Assembly: GCF_963678635.1 (NCBI RefSeq)
Contig: NC_087062.1
Span: forward strand, 5,382,193 to 5,446,192
DNA length: 64,000 nt
Direction of reading: 5' to 3'
From: Symsagittifera roscoffensis
Taxonomy: Eukaryota; Xenacoelomorpha; Acoela; Convolutidae
Under the pieces are notes generated by a model. That model did not search any database. It saw only the letters and a list, made by a program, of their open reading frames with translations, and was not told where the DNA came from. The first letter of the stretch is position 1, and each line of letters begins with the position of its first letter. Shown piece after piece: positions 10,840-23,286 of the stretch. The position numbers were made by a program, and so were the translations under genes.

Positions 10840-11394
10840 CTAAAAGAGATCTATTAATATGACACGTACGTCCAAAAAACTTTCTTGATAGTTTTTCTTG
10901 ATTCTCCTCTTCAAAAACAATATTTCCTAAATTTCTCAACTTTGAAATGAAAAAATTGAAAATGATTAATATTTAAATTTAAAAAACACAAGATATTATA
11001 AATAGATTTAAATCATTTACAATTTATCAAAAAAACAATGAGTCCTTGTTCCGCATGCAAATGCTTTTCTTTCTGCACATGAAGAGTTTCTGCATGACGA
11101 AATGGGTAGTTGCTACACCTCCAATCATATTTTTTCATTTTTGAAAATCAAATTCTGAACTTTTGGGCATTCGTAGTCATTCAAGTTTGCAAACTTTGTT
11201 TCTTAAATTTGTTACAGAACTTAACATTTTTCATAATATTTTGCAAAAACTCACAAGTGACTAACAATAAAACAATGCATATACTGTTGAAGCTAAAATT
11301 TTAATATATAAACAGAAGAGCAATCTAGTCACGTGATCAATAAAACAAGAACTAGAAAATCTAGGTAAATCATAAAAATAACCAGGTGTCTTAC
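10840..11394. other. No gene recognised
   Basis: This is AT-rich sequence between the ATPase remnant and the ALDH-like fragment. A short GC-richer patch at 11040-11110 has a brief open reading on the minus strand, but no family could be assigned. Confidence 0.4.
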
Positions 11395-11575
11395 GCTTAG
11401 TAGACTTCACAGATCCAGCTGCATCGTGTAAGATTGATGAAGTCTGAAGATTTTTGAATTTGCGAAAAAATAATCCATGCAGTAATTTCCATATCCACTT
11501 AGACCTCCAAAAGGAAAATTTTGGTCCAATTCTTTCAAACATATGTTTGGGTCCAAAACAATACAGGTACAAAGA
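11395..11575 (-). pseudogene. Aldehyde dehydrogenase (ALDH3-type) C-terminal fragment
   Basis: One minus-strand frame reads LDQNFPFGGLSGYGNY and, after a two-base shift, the next frame continues HGLFFRKFKNLQTSSIL. Together they match the very conserved C-terminal ALDH motif PFGG-x-SG-x-G-x-YHG-x3-F-x2-F. Nothing upstream could be matched to the catalytic core, so only a short exon-sized relic is present. It may have been carried in with other insertions. The call rests on one motif. Confidence 0.4.
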
Positions 11576-12107
11576 AAGTAATTTTTCTTTTTATATTTGA
11601 TGAAAATTCATGCTTAATCAAATTAAAATTTCTGAGAATTTCTTTTAATTTCTGAACGTTCATTTTCTACTGTGCATTCGTCAATAATGATAAAAATTTA
11701 TTCGAATGTTTCTCCAAAAGACAAAACCGAGGGGATAAAATCAATCAGTTTATCATACTCTTCTTTTTCTAACTGTTACTTTTGTTGTTTTTTCAAGTGT
11801 TTTCTTTCCTACAATTGTCTATAAGATCTAGTTTTTTCATATCTGAACGATAACCTAGAAAAATTTTACGTCTTCCATCATGCAAAGTACACTCAAATTG
11901 ACAAATCTGTGATTCTGTATCCAAACCTGTTAGTGAAAATTTCTGGGACTTTTCTCTTTAGACGATATGAAAAGTCCTAATTTATTTTGAAGCTTCAAAA
12001 CAAGACTTCTGGAAAAACCAAAGTTCCAATTCATACTGCTCAGATCAAAAAAATTTTAAAAAAAGATTCAAGAAGATGAATATTTGACTTACATGAATAT
12101 AACATCA

Positions 12108-12368
12108 TCACTCAACAAAATTCTTGAACTTTAAAGTTCTGTTCTCAACAAACATGAAATTTCCAAAACTTGGGCGATTTCTTTGAATTCGTTCGTTGTA
12201 TACATATTTGACATAGGCAACTTGCTTCAACAGTTCGTTCTCCGTTGCAGTGAAGAGTCGAATCTGAATGTAGCGCGTGACACACTTCTTGACTGTGACA
12301 CACAACCTTCTCTTCTTGTATGTTGCTATGTCATACACCGCATGACAGTTTGCTAGTTCCTGCTCCAT
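12108..12368 (-). CDS. Unrecognised 86-codon open frame
   Basis: The frame starts at Met (MEQELANCHAVYDIA) and is Arg/Lys/Val-rich in the middle, with KKRRLCVTVKKCVTRYIQIR and ENELLKQVAYVKYVYNERIQ. GC content is visibly above the flanks, which argues for a coding origin. There are no signal peptide, membrane segment or known motif that I can see. It lies between the ALDH-like fragment and repeat R2b. It could be a retrogene piece, an exon or an element gene. Confidence 0.35.
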   Translation of the reverse strand: MEQELANCHAVYDIATYKKRRLCVTVKKCVTRYIQIRLFTATENELLKQVAYVKYVYNERIQRNRPSFGNFMFVENRTLKFKNFVE

Positions 12369-12394
12369 GTTTGAGTCTTTGTCAGAATAAGGAG

Positions 12395-13060
12395 TAGTAG
12401 ATGTTGGGTCTAACCAGGGGGGGGGGGCATGGCTGACCCAGCGCGTGGTACTTATTTCAGCGCGTGTTACTTAATGGTTGAATATTATTTTTGTTGACGT
12501 GTGAATAAATTTTCCTATGTTACAAAATTGCATAAAGGTTTCAGAGTTTCAGATGGTAAGCTTGTAAGTTTCGAGAAATAAATTTTGGCGCCCGATCTTT
12601 ACCATGTCCTAGGATAGTGTTTAGATTTTCTATTTTTTAGGATAGTGTATAGATGTTCCTATGCATAAGGGATAGAAATGCATTGTATCAACAAAAGGAA
12701 TAGTTATCTCAATGTATTGAGACAATTAATGGTGAGGTTTCAATTTGGTGGTAAGAGAATGGTAAGAAAAACGGTATTTTTTTTTAGATTTTGTATCGAA
12801 ATGTCTAGTTTTTTTCTCAAAATTCTCGGCACGCAATATTTAATTGGTGAGTATTACCTGTAGATTGCGTAATGATGTTTTTTCGTTCATGGTAAGTCAA
12901 TGGTAAGATGTGCAAAAAAATTGGGATTTTTATCAAACCAATTTGCAATTTTTTTCAAAAAACTTCAAGACACGATAAGATTTGATATAATTCGACCTAA
13001 TAACTATTTTATTAGTTAATTTTTATTTATAAAACAGTACTCAATTTTGCTGAATCTTTG
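12395..13060 (+). repeat. Dispersed repeat R2, copy b
   Basis: This is a direct-orientation relative of 4340-4900, somewhat longer. An 11-base G run at 12417-12427 near its left end is rare in this AT-rich window. The end merges into the first 4.5 kb repeat unit. Confidence 0.6.
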
Positions 13061-15365
13061 CTGAAACCTACTGAAATTCAAGTTTTTGGAAACCTTCAAA
13101 AGTTACAAGTTTTCGGAAAAAATTGCAAAAATCTCAAGGTTTTGGCTAATTTTATGTTACTTCCGATCTAATTGAAAAACTATACATACGTGTAAAGTTT
13201 GACATTAGACTCAAATTGTTATTAAATGTTGAGACAGTGATCATGTTGAGACAGTGATAAAAAAATTTGGACTTTCTCACAGTCTTCTACCAAAATAATG
13301 AAATACGATAAAATTTACACTAATTGGTGCTAAAAAGCAGTTTCTATAATGCGTTGAACATATAAAGCATATATTAGCTGAAATAAAATTAAAATTTCCG
13401 ATTTCTCGGAAAAATATTGCAATTAATCGTAATTTTAAAGAATGTAAAAATTAATCAAATCTATCCAAAGTTTTCTATTTTTAACCTTTCATTAGTGTAA
13501 TTGACTGGTTTTTCATTCAATTCAAGGAGAATTTGCCTATGAATCGAAATTCAAATGAACATTAAGAGCAATATTCCTTGAAATTTCTAGATCAAACTCT
13601 ATGATCCAATTCCTCCTCAGTTTTTTTTCACGGATTAACCAACAACTTGTACAAAAAATACAAGTTCTGAGAAATTTTTCACGTTGATATTTAAAACAAG
13701 TTTGGATCATTGTTGAAAAATAATAATTTTACAGCTAAAATTGACAAAAATTGGGCTAAACTTTTTTTAAAAATTATATTAGATTGGATGAAATTCAACA
13801 AAATCTTCTTCAAAACTAAAGATTATCTCTTTGTTGCTTCTATAACTTAATTTTCATGATTTTTCCGTAAAGTTTTTCTATGCTTCAAGGTTATTCTTGC
13901 TTTCTGCTGTACATGTTGTTTCTATTGAACTCACTTTGCCAGAAAATTTGAGGAGGAACTAGCGAATTGAGGAGGAAAAAGCTATCAATTGAGCGAACAG
14001 TTTGCTGGCAGAGATAAAATTAGAACTGATAAAATCTGATGAATACTTTGTAACTTTTACAAATTCTTCTTTAAGTTCTCTTGTTCAGTTACAACAAAAA
14101 ACTATTGGGGCAAAAGTACAATTTTTGGGATCATTAACTATCACTTTTCTTGCAAAATAGTTATTAAATCAGTTTTTTTTTGTTAATTTGTGTCGGAAGT
14201 TTTCTCAAAACAGTCTCAGTGAGAAAAAATTGGTGCTAGTGAAAGCATTCAAAAGTATATGTAAAAATTGAGAATATACAGCTTTTTTTACGTTGAGTTT
14301 TTAGAACAAATTGAGAGCAGCTTGATTGTTTTTAATCTGAAAACCATCGGAAGTAGAAATACGCAAGTTTGCCTAGTTTGCCTAATACGCAAAATTTGCA
14401 CTTTTATGTTGGAGTTTTTCTCAAGATGTAATTTATAAGCTATCTCAAAACTACAAACGAATTAAGCTGAGTTTCAACTTCAAATTAAAAATTTTTCAGT
14501 TTTTGCCTCATCTACTATTTTCCAACTTAACTTAATTCGAACTAAATTTTACTTGAAAATTGATTTTTAGATTGAAAAATTTATAATTTCAACGGAAAAT
14601 TTAATAATCCTAAGCAGAATTAATATCATATACTCCTAAACCAAAAAATCTTCAAACGATTTTCTCACCCTGATAATTGTAAGTTGCTGTTTCAACTCTA
14701 AATTTTTATATTGAAATAAATTTTTGGTTGAGAAAGATGTATCGTATTATCTTGTAATTTACAAAAGTTAGCAAAAACATACATTTTTAATCTTTTCTAG
14801 GTCAGTTTTCAATTTTTTTTCTAAAATTGTCAAACAAAAAATGAAGAAAACCGTTTTTTTTTAATCAAAATGCTCTACTCTTTGAACACTTTTACAAGCA
14901 CTAAACAAGGAAAACTTTAAAATATTAACTAGGCAAAACCTATCAATTAGTCGATGTTTTATAAGTTTCCAGTTTTTTACAATTTTTTAAGAAAAACTTA
15001 ACCACTCATTAGCGTATAAAATGAACTTTTACTACAAATGTATCGCAAAAAATCTCCGCAAGCTTGCAGGCAATGGAGTTTTTACTGTAGATTAAAGATT
15101 TTTGGTTGGTTTTATATTGAAAGTTTCACGACAATTTGAGCTCATTTGACAAAAACAAATGACAAATCAAGAAGTGTGATGAAACAACTGTTTTATTTTT
15201 ACTGGAATTTTTCAAGTTTATTGTTTAGGCTTTTCAGGTTCAGTAAAAATTATGATTCATAGTAATTTGTAATTTTATAAAAAAAGATAATTGTTTTACC
15301 TTCTCTTGGAGCGTGTTTTGAGACTGCTGAGCACTTATTTTAACATTATGTGGACAAGAAGAATG

Positions 15366-15593
15366 CTATTCCTTGCTGCTATATTTATAAAAGTTAGAGT
15401 TCGAACACTTCACAACCCCACAGGTTCTATGATGACTTGATGCGTGTGAGCGACTGTATTCTCTGCCGCATTCAAGATATGCAACTCTTTCGTTTCTATT
15501 CAGTGACAGCATCTCAACAAGTATAGACAGAATTAATGAGAGATTCAAAATGTCCCAAATTTTTAGATAAGATGAGTTGAATACCCTCAACAA
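15366..15593 (-). pseudogene. Zinc-finger-like coding remnant, unit A
   Basis: The minus strand reads NRNERVAYLECGREYSRSH then ASSHHRTCGVVKCSNSNFYK and stops after SKE. Spacing resembles two adjoining zinc fingers (C, then HH/C, then C-x2-C with the second Cys changed to Ser here). Beyond the stop the frame continues HSSCPHNVKISAQQSQNTLQ up to a possible donor AAG|GTAAAA. The first finger lacks the usual first Cys. It is probably a decayed exon captured in a repeat. Confidence 0.45.
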
Positions 15594-15930
15594 ATGAAAA
15601 AAAGTGGTTAAAAAACAGCAAAATTTTTAATCAATTGTTTCTAACGTGGAAGAAAATCAGAATGGATATCAACCTATTTGATCAAGCTGAAATAAAAAAT
15701 CATCCCATGTAACCGTGGAGTTTTCAAATGTATCAAATCAGAATCGAGCATTTCTTAAAAGTAATTTTTTTTCTTTTCTGCTATCAACCAATCAGAATCA
15801 AAATTTCACTAAAAATTGAATTTTTAACAACTCTGATATCAACCAATCAGTATGAAATATTCACAAATGTTAAAACATTTTTTTAGATCAGAACAAAACT
15901 ATTTTTATAAAATTTCCCATCTAATCAATT

Positions 15931-16413
15931 TCAATAATTTTTTCCAAAATAACTAACATATACATTTGTTTTCAAAATGAGATTTCTTGTCTGGTTTATA
16001 TTTTTTTCGATAAAAACTTCAAAACTTGGATTTTCGGTCAAAAAATTTTCGATTTGTTCTATTTCTAAGGAGTGAAAAAAAATTACCAGATTATTGTTTT
16101 TTGTCTTTTTCTTCTTGGTATTTTGTAATAAAAACAACCGGAAGTTTTTTAAGTTTAGATAACCGATTAAAAAATATTCCGACATATGTGAATATGTTTG
16201 TCTAATCTCTGAAAAATTTGGCTAAAAGAAGTTCCTATTAAAAATAAATGATATTTGCAACCTTTCAAGGAAAAGAAAAAATCGTGAGCAGACACGCAAT
16301 AATCTTGGGTTACTATGTTTTTTTCGTAAAACTCGATGGAAACAGAAATAAATAATGGTTTTTTTATAATCTAAATAAAAGCTGGGAAAAACTTGACACA
16401 TAACAGTTGCCAA
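15931..16413 (-). pseudogene. Repeat-borne coding remnant of unknown family, unit A
   Basis: Two adjoining minus-strand frames (16413-16222 and 16185-15931) are related to those at 20990-21253 and 22360-22605. Shared words are FYLDYKKT, FFSALEGCK-like and LVIFFHSLEIEQIENF. After allowing frameshifts they appear to be one ancestral coding stretch of about 150 codons. I do not recognise the family. Confidence 0.3.
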
Positions 16414-18820
16414 TGGTATGAACGATTTTTGCAGAAAACGGTGGATTCATATAGTAGTAGTAACACCTACGCAACTTCATTGGAAAAGTTCAAACAAAAC
16501 TTTCCATAATTGGTACTACTTCCATAAATGGAAATCGTGATGACACATACTGCTTACTTCCATTTTCTTTTAATCTCGAAATTAATTCTCTCTTTTTGCC
16601 TCATCTGATCAGTTTGCTCATCAAAAACGTAACAAGAAAAGATACTAGTCCCATTTATATTGAATTCTCAAAAATCAAACAAGAATTGGTTGTGTTCAGA
16701 TATAAATGATAGATACAGTTAAAACATTTAACGTGCAATTTTTCCACCTGCAGGACCACTACTGGGACAGTAGTGTCAAAAATGATTTGCATATCTGGTT
16801 TGACCACCAAAACTATATCAACTACTAGCTATCTGGCTTCAGTATCAACTGAACACTTTGAGAGAGATTTTGTGTAAGAAAATTATGAGGCGGGAAAATT
16901 TTTCGGAAGTTTTCTCAGAACAGTCTCAGTGAGAAAAAATTGGTGCTAGTGAAAGCATTCAAAAGTATATGTAAAAATTGCGATTATAAAGCTGTTTTTT
17001 TTACGTTGAGTTTTCAGAACAAAATGAGAGCAGCTTGATTGTTTTTAATCTGAAAACCATCGGAAGTAGAAATACGCAAGTGTGCCTAATTCCTAACTTC
17101 TGCTACATCCAAATACTTCTGAAAGAACGCTTCTTAGAGAAATTGATTTAGAAAGGGAAATAAAGTTGCAAATTGTGACGATTAAAAATTTTTGCGAGGT
17201 TTATTACGAGAAAAACTATAGTTCTACTTAATTTTCTAATTCAAAAATTTGAAACTCACCAGAACAAAATCTTTACTAATTTTCAAAAGTTACAAGTTTT
17301 CGGAAAAAATTGCAAAAATCTCAAGGTTTTGGCTAATTTTATGTTACTTCCGATCTAATTGAAAAACTATACATACGTGTAAAGTTTGACATTAGACTCA
17401 AGTAGTTTTTAAATGTTGAGACAGTGATCATGTTGAGAAAGTGATAAAAAAACTTTGAATAAAATATTGGACTTTCTCACAGTTTTCTCCCAAAATAATG
17501 AAATACGGAAAAATTTACCCTAATTGGTGCTAAAAATCAGTTTCTATAATGCTTTAAACATATAAAGCTCATATTAGCTGAAACAATATTGAAACTTCTG
17601 ATTTCTCGGAAAAATAATGCAATTAATCGTAATTTTAAAGAAAGTAAAAGTTAATCAAATCTATCCAAAGTTTTCTATTTTTAACCTTTCATTAGTGTAA
17701 TTGACTGGTTTTTCAATCAATTCAAGGAGAATTTGCCTATGAATCTAAATTCAAATGATTATTAAGAGCAATATTCCTTGAAAATTCTAGATCAAACTCT
17801 ATGATCGATCTACTCCTCAGTTTTTTCTCACGGATTAACCAAAAACTTGTACAAAAAATAAAGTTCTGAGAAATTTTTCACGTTGATAATGATAACAAGT
17901 TTTGGATCATTGTTGAAAAATAAACATTTTACTGCTAAAACTGACTAAAACTGGGCTAAATTTTTCTTAAAAATTATATTAGATTGGATGAAATTCAACA
18001 AAATCTTCTTCAAAACTAATGATTATCTCTTTGTTGCTTCTATAACTTAATTTTCATGATTTTCCGTAAAGTTTTTCTATGCTTTAAGGTTATTCTTGCT
18101 CTCTGCTGTACATGTTTTTGCTAATAAACTCACTTTGCCAGAAAACTTTTAGTCAGAACTAGGGAATTGAGGAGGAAAATGCTACCAATTGAACGAACAG
18201 TTTGCAGGCAGAGATAAAATTAGAACTGATAAAGTCTAATGAATACTTTGTAATTTTTACAAGATCTTCTTTAGGTTCTCTTGTTCAGTTACAACAATAA
18301 ACTATTTGGGCAAAAGTACAATTTTTGGGATCCTCAACTATCAATTAATGATTAAATCATCAAAATAGTTATTAAATCGTTTTTTTTTATTAACAGCAAA
18401 ATAACAGCAAAATAGTTATAAAACTGGTTTTTTTTATTAATTTGTGTCGCACTTTTTCTCAAAACACTCTCAGTGAGAAAAAATTGGTGCTAGTGAAAGC
18501 ATTCAAAAGTATTTGTAAAAATTGAGAATATAAAGCTGTTTTTTTTTACGTTGAGTTTTCAGAACACACTGAGAGCAGCTTGATTGTTTTCAATCTGAAA
18601 ACCATCGGAAGTAGAAATACGCAAGTTTGCCTAATTCCTAATTTCTGCAACATCCAAATACTTCTGAAAGAACGCTTCTTAGAGAAATTGATTTAGAAAG
18701 GGAAATAAAGTTGCAAATTGTGACGATTAAAAATTTTTGCGAGGTTTATTACGAGAAAAACTATAGTTCTACTTAATTTTCTAATTCAAAAATTTGAAAC
18801 TCACCAGAACAAAATCTTTA

Positions 18821-19015
18821 CTAATTGAAACTTTTTATGTTAAAGTTCACATAATTAAGAGATCTTTTATCTGGTTCTGTTAAAGTATCAGTTTGTTGAG
18901 AAATCTTTAGCAAGCTCCATTTTATTTTCTCAAAAAAGCTTTCTACGTCAAGTTTTTTTAAATTCAAAATAATGAATTGTAGATCTTGAAAGCAAATTTT
19001 TGATTTATGCTTCAT
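18821..19015 (-). pseudogene. Repeat-borne 64-codon frame, unit B
   Basis: The frame begins MKHKSKICFQDLQFIILNLK and contains SFFEKIKWSLLKISQQTDT and LTEPDK. The same length and frame are kept at 21988-22182 and 23287-23481, and a truncated relative lies at about 36250-36400. Lys/Leu/Ser-rich and predicted helical, with no known domain. The differences between copies are mostly amino-acid-changing, so selection is not evident. Confidence 0.35.
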
Positions 19016-20142
19016 GTATCATCTCCAAAAGATGTCGGAGTTAGTTCACAAAAAAATCCTCAAAAAATCTGAATTTTTGTATAAATAACCTAATATATCG
19101 AATGATATAAAAATTTTCCAAGCATTACACTTTTATGTGAGATTTTTTCTCAAGATATAATTTATAAGCTAAATTTTACTAAAAATATCTCAAAACTACA
19201 AACGAATTAAGCTGAGTTTAACTTCAAATTAATATTTGTTCAGTTTTTGCCTTATCTAATATTTTCCAACTTAACTTAATTCGAACTAGATTTTACTTGA
19301 AAATGATTTTTAGATTGAAAAATTTATAATTTCAACGAATATTCAATAATCCAAACCAGAATTAATATCATATATTCTTTACCAAAAAATCTTCAAACGA
19401 TTTTCTCAACCTGATAATAGTAAGTTGCTGTTTCAACCCTGAATTTTTATTTTGAAGTAAATTTTTTTGGTTGAGAAAGATGTATAATATTATCTTGAAA
19501 TTTGCAAAAGTTAGCAAAAACATACATTTTTAGTCTTTTCTAGGTCAGTTTTCAATTTTTTTTCTAAAATTGTCAAACAAAAAAGTAGAAAACCGTTTTT
19601 TTGGTTAAAATGCTCTACTCTTTGAACACTTTTACAAGCACTAAACAAGGAAAACTTTAAAATGTTAACTAGGCAAAAGCTAACAATTAGTCGCTGTTTT
19701 ATAAGTATCCGGTTTTTTACAATTTTTTAAGAAAAACTTAACCATTCATTAGCGTATAAAATGAACTTTCACTGCAAATGTATCGCAAAAAATCTCCGCA
19801 AGCTTGCAGGCAATGGAGTTTTTACTGTAGATTAAAGATTTTTGGTTGGTTTTATATTGAAAGTTTCACAACAATTTGATCTCGAGTGATGCTGGTTTTA
19901 TCATCAATCAGATTCTTTGAATAGAAAAATAAATGACAGATCACAAATTGTGATGGAACAACTGTATAATTCTTACTAGAATTTTTCAAATTTATTGTTT
20001 AGGTTTTTCCGCTTCAGTAAAAATTATGATTCATAGTAATTTCTATTTTTGTTTAAAAAAAAGATATTAATTTTACCTACACTTGGAGCGTGTTTTGAGA
20101 TTGCTGAGAACTTAATTTAACATTATGTGGACAAGAAGAATG

Positions 20143-20451
20143 CTATTCCTTGCTCCTATATGTATAAAAGTTACAGTTCGAACACTTCACAACCCCACAG
20201 GTTCTATGATGACTTGATGCGTGTGAGCGAATGTATTCTCTGCCGCATTCAAGATATGCAACTCTTTCGTTTCTATTCAGTGACGACATCTCAACAAGTA
20301 TAGACAGAATTAATGGGAGATTCAAAATGTCCCAAATTTTTAGATAAGATGAGTTGAATACCCTCAACAAATGAAAAAAAAAGTGATTACAAAATAGCAA
20401 ATTTATTAACCAATTGTTTCTAACGTGGAAGAAAATCAGAATGGATATCAA
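20143..20451 (-). pseudogene. Zinc-finger-like coding remnant, unit B
   Basis: This is the best-preserved copy: AYLECGREYIRSHASSHHRT, then CGVVKCSNCNFYTYRSKE and a stop. The C-x2-C of the second finger is intact. The upstream reading FFHLLRVFNSSYLKIWDIL is probably outside the original exon. The TAG stop sits at the same codon as in units A and C. Confidence 0.45.
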
Positions 20452-20989
20452 CCTATTTGATCAAGCTGAAATAAAAAGTCATCCAATGTAATCGTGGAGT
20501 TTTCAAAAGTATCAACCAATCAGAATCGAGCATTTCTTAAAAGTAATTTTTTTTCTTTTCTGCTATCAACCAATCAGAATCAAACTTTCACTAAAAATTG
20601 AGTTTTTAAAACTCTGATATCAACCAATCAGAATGAAAGATTCACAAATTTTAAAACATTTTTATAGATCAGAACAAAACTATTTTCATAAAATTTCCCA
20701 ATTAATCAATTTTGTTAATTTTTTCCAATATAACTAACATATACATTAGTTTTCAAAAGGAGATTTCTTGTCTGGTTTACATTTTTTTTCAAAAAAGCTT
20801 CAAAATTTGAATTTTCGGTCAAAAAATTTCAATTTGTTCTATTTTTAAGGAGTGAAAAAAAATTACCAGATTATTCTTTTTTGTCTTTTTCTTCTTGGTA
20901 TTTTGTAATATACACAACCGGAAAGTTCTTTAAGTTTGGATAACCGGTTAAAAAATATTCCGACATATGTGAATATATTTGTCTAATCT

Positions 20990-21253
20990 CTAAAAAATTT
21001 GGCTAAAAGCTGTTCTTATTAAAAATAATTGACATTTGCAACCTTCCAAGGAAGAAAAAAAATCGTGAGCAGACACGCCACGCAATAATCTTGGGTTACT
21101 ATGTTTTTTTCGTAAAACTCGATGGAAACAGAAATATCTAATAGTTTTTTTTATAATATAAATAAAAACTGGGAAGAACTTGACACATAGCAGCTGCCAA
21201 TGATATGAACGATTTTTGCAGTAAATGGTGGATTTATATAGTAGTAGTAACAC
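20990..21253 (-). pseudogene. Repeat-borne coding remnant of unknown family, unit B
   Basis: The frame contains RYFCFHRVLRKKHSNPRLLR and SAHDFFSSLEGCKCQLFLI. It is a relative of 16222-16413 and 22360-22605; comparison of the three shows single-base frame changes between HRVLRKK-type and SIEFYEKK-type readings. Family not recognised. Confidence 0.3.
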
Positions 21254-21987
21254 CTACGCAACTTCATTGGAAAAATTCAAACAAAACCTTCCATAATTGG
21301 TACTACTTCCATAAATGGAAATCGCAATGACACATACTGCTTACTTCCATTTTTTTTAATCACAAACTTAATTCTCTATTTTCGCCTCATCTGATCAGTT
21401 TGCTCATCAAAAACGTAACAAGAAAAGATATTAGTCCCAATTATTTTGAATTCTCAAAAACCAAACAAGAATTGGTTGTGTTCAGATATAAATGATAGAT
21501 ACAGTTAAAACATTTAACGTGCAATTTTTGCATCTGCAGAACCATTAAATCGTTTTGTTTATTAACAGCAAAATAACAGCAAAATAGTTATTAAATCGGT
21601 TTTTTTAAATTTGTGTCGGAAGTTTTCTCAAAACATTCTCAGTGAGAAATAATTGGTGCTAGTGAAAGCATTCAAAAGTATATGTAAAAATTGAGAATTT
21701 AAAGCTGTTTTTTTACGTTGAATTTTCAGAACAAACTGAGAGCAGCTTGATTGTTTTTAATCTGAAAACCATCGGAAGTAGAAATACGCAAGTTTGCCTA
21801 ATTCCTAACTTCTGCAACATCTAAATACTTCTGAAAGAATGCTTCTTAGAAAAATTGATTTAGAAAGAGAAATCAAGTTGCAAATTGTGACAAATAAAAA
21901 TTTTTGCGAGGTTTATTACGAGAAAAACTGTAGTTCTACTTAATTTTCTAATTCAAAAAATTGAAACTCCTCAGAACAAAATCTTTA

Positions 21988-22182
21988 CTAATTGAAACTT
22001 TTTATGTTAAAGTTCACATAGTCAAGAGATCCTTTATCTGGTTCTGTTAAAGTCTCAGTTTGTTGAGAAATCTTTAGCAAGCTCCATTTTATTTTCTCAA
22101 AAAAGCTTTCTGCGTCAAGTTTTTTTAAATTCAAAATAATGAATTGTAGATCTTGAAAGCAAATTTTTGATTTATGCTTCAT
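21988..22182 (-). pseudogene. Repeat-borne 64-codon frame, copy in unit C (first)
   Basis: This is the same 64-codon frame as 18821-19015, with changes such as DVES to DAES and KRSLNY to KGSLDY. No stops or indels. Confidence 0.35.
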
Positions 22183-22359
22183 GTATCATCTCCAAAAAAT
22201 ATCGGAATTATTTCACAAAAAAATCCTCTAAAAACTTGAATTTTTGTATAAATAACCTAATCTATCGAATTATATAAAAATTTTCCAAGCATTACACTTT
22301 TTCTTCTTGGTATTTTGTAATATAAACAACCGGAAAGTTTTTAAAGTTTGGATAACCGG

Positions 22360-22605
22360 TTAAAAAATATTGCGAAATATGTGAACATATTTGTCTAATC
22401 TCTGAAAATTTTGCCTAAAAGATGTTCCTATTAAAAATAAATGATATTTGCAACCTTCCAAGGCAGAGAAAAAATCGTGAGCAGACACGCAATAATCTTG
22501 GGTTACTATTTTTTTTTCGTAAAACTCGATGGAAACAGAAATATCTAATGTTTTTTTATAATCTAAATAAAAGCTGGGAAGTACTTGACACATAGCAGCT
22601 GCCAA
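22360..22605 (-). pseudogene. Repeat-borne coding remnant of unknown family, unit C
   Basis: The frame begins MAAAMCQVLPSFYLDYKKTL and continues SIEFYEKKIV, SAHDFFSALEGCKYHLFLIG and RLDKYVHIFRNIF. This copy seems closest to an undamaged frame of the three. There are no known motifs. Confidence 0.32.
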
Positions 22606-23286
22606 TGGGATGAATGATTTTTGCAGTAAATGGTGGAATTATATAGTAGTAGTAACACCTACGCAACTTCATTGGAAAAATTCAAACAAAACTTTCCATA
22701 ATTGTGTTCAGATATAAATGATAGATACAGTTAAAACATTTAACGTGCAATTTTTCCATCTGCAGGACCACTACTGGGACAGTAGAGACAAAAATGTTTT
22801 GCAAATCTGTTTTGACCACCAAAACTATATCAACTACTAGCTATCTGGCTTCAGTATCAACAGAACATTTTGAGAGAGTTTTTGTGTAAGAAAGTTATGA
22901 GGCGGGAAAATTCTTCGGAAGTTTTCTCAAAACAGTCTCAGTGAGAAAAAATTGGTGCTAGTGAAAGCATTTGAAAGTATATGTAAAAATTGCGAATATA
23001 AAGCTGTTTTTTTTACGTTGAGTTTTCAGAACAAATTGAGAGCAGCTTGATTGTTTTTAATCTGAAAACCATCGGAAGTAGAAATACGAAAGTTTGCATA
23101 ATTCTCAATTTCTGCAACATCCATATACTTCTGAAAGAACGCTACTTAGAGAAATTGATTTATAAAAGGAAACCAAGTTGCAAACTGTGACAATTGCAAA
23201 TTTTTGCGAGGCTTATTACGAGAAAAACTACAGTTCTACTTAATTTTCTAATTCAAAAAATTGAAACTCACCAGGACAAAATTTCA

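Larger units (their letters stand above)
6005..10840 (-). mobile_element. Degenerate Polinton/adintovirus-like provirus
   Basis: This is a cluster of same-strand, frame-broken genes found together in Polinton (Maverick) elements and adintoviruses. In transcription order they are a packaging-type ATPase (Walker A GPNGSGK, Walker B-like LLIFDD), a small basic protein, a retrovirus-type DDE integrase, a penton/minor-capsid-like protein, another small basic glycine-rich protein and a double-jelly-roll major capsid protein. All carry stops or frameshifts. No family-B DNA polymerase or protease was recognised, and no terminal inverted repeats were found, so the copy is incomplete or truncated. It is a fossil, not a functional virus. 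Family assignment rests on motifs and gene order read by eye. Confidence 0.78.
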
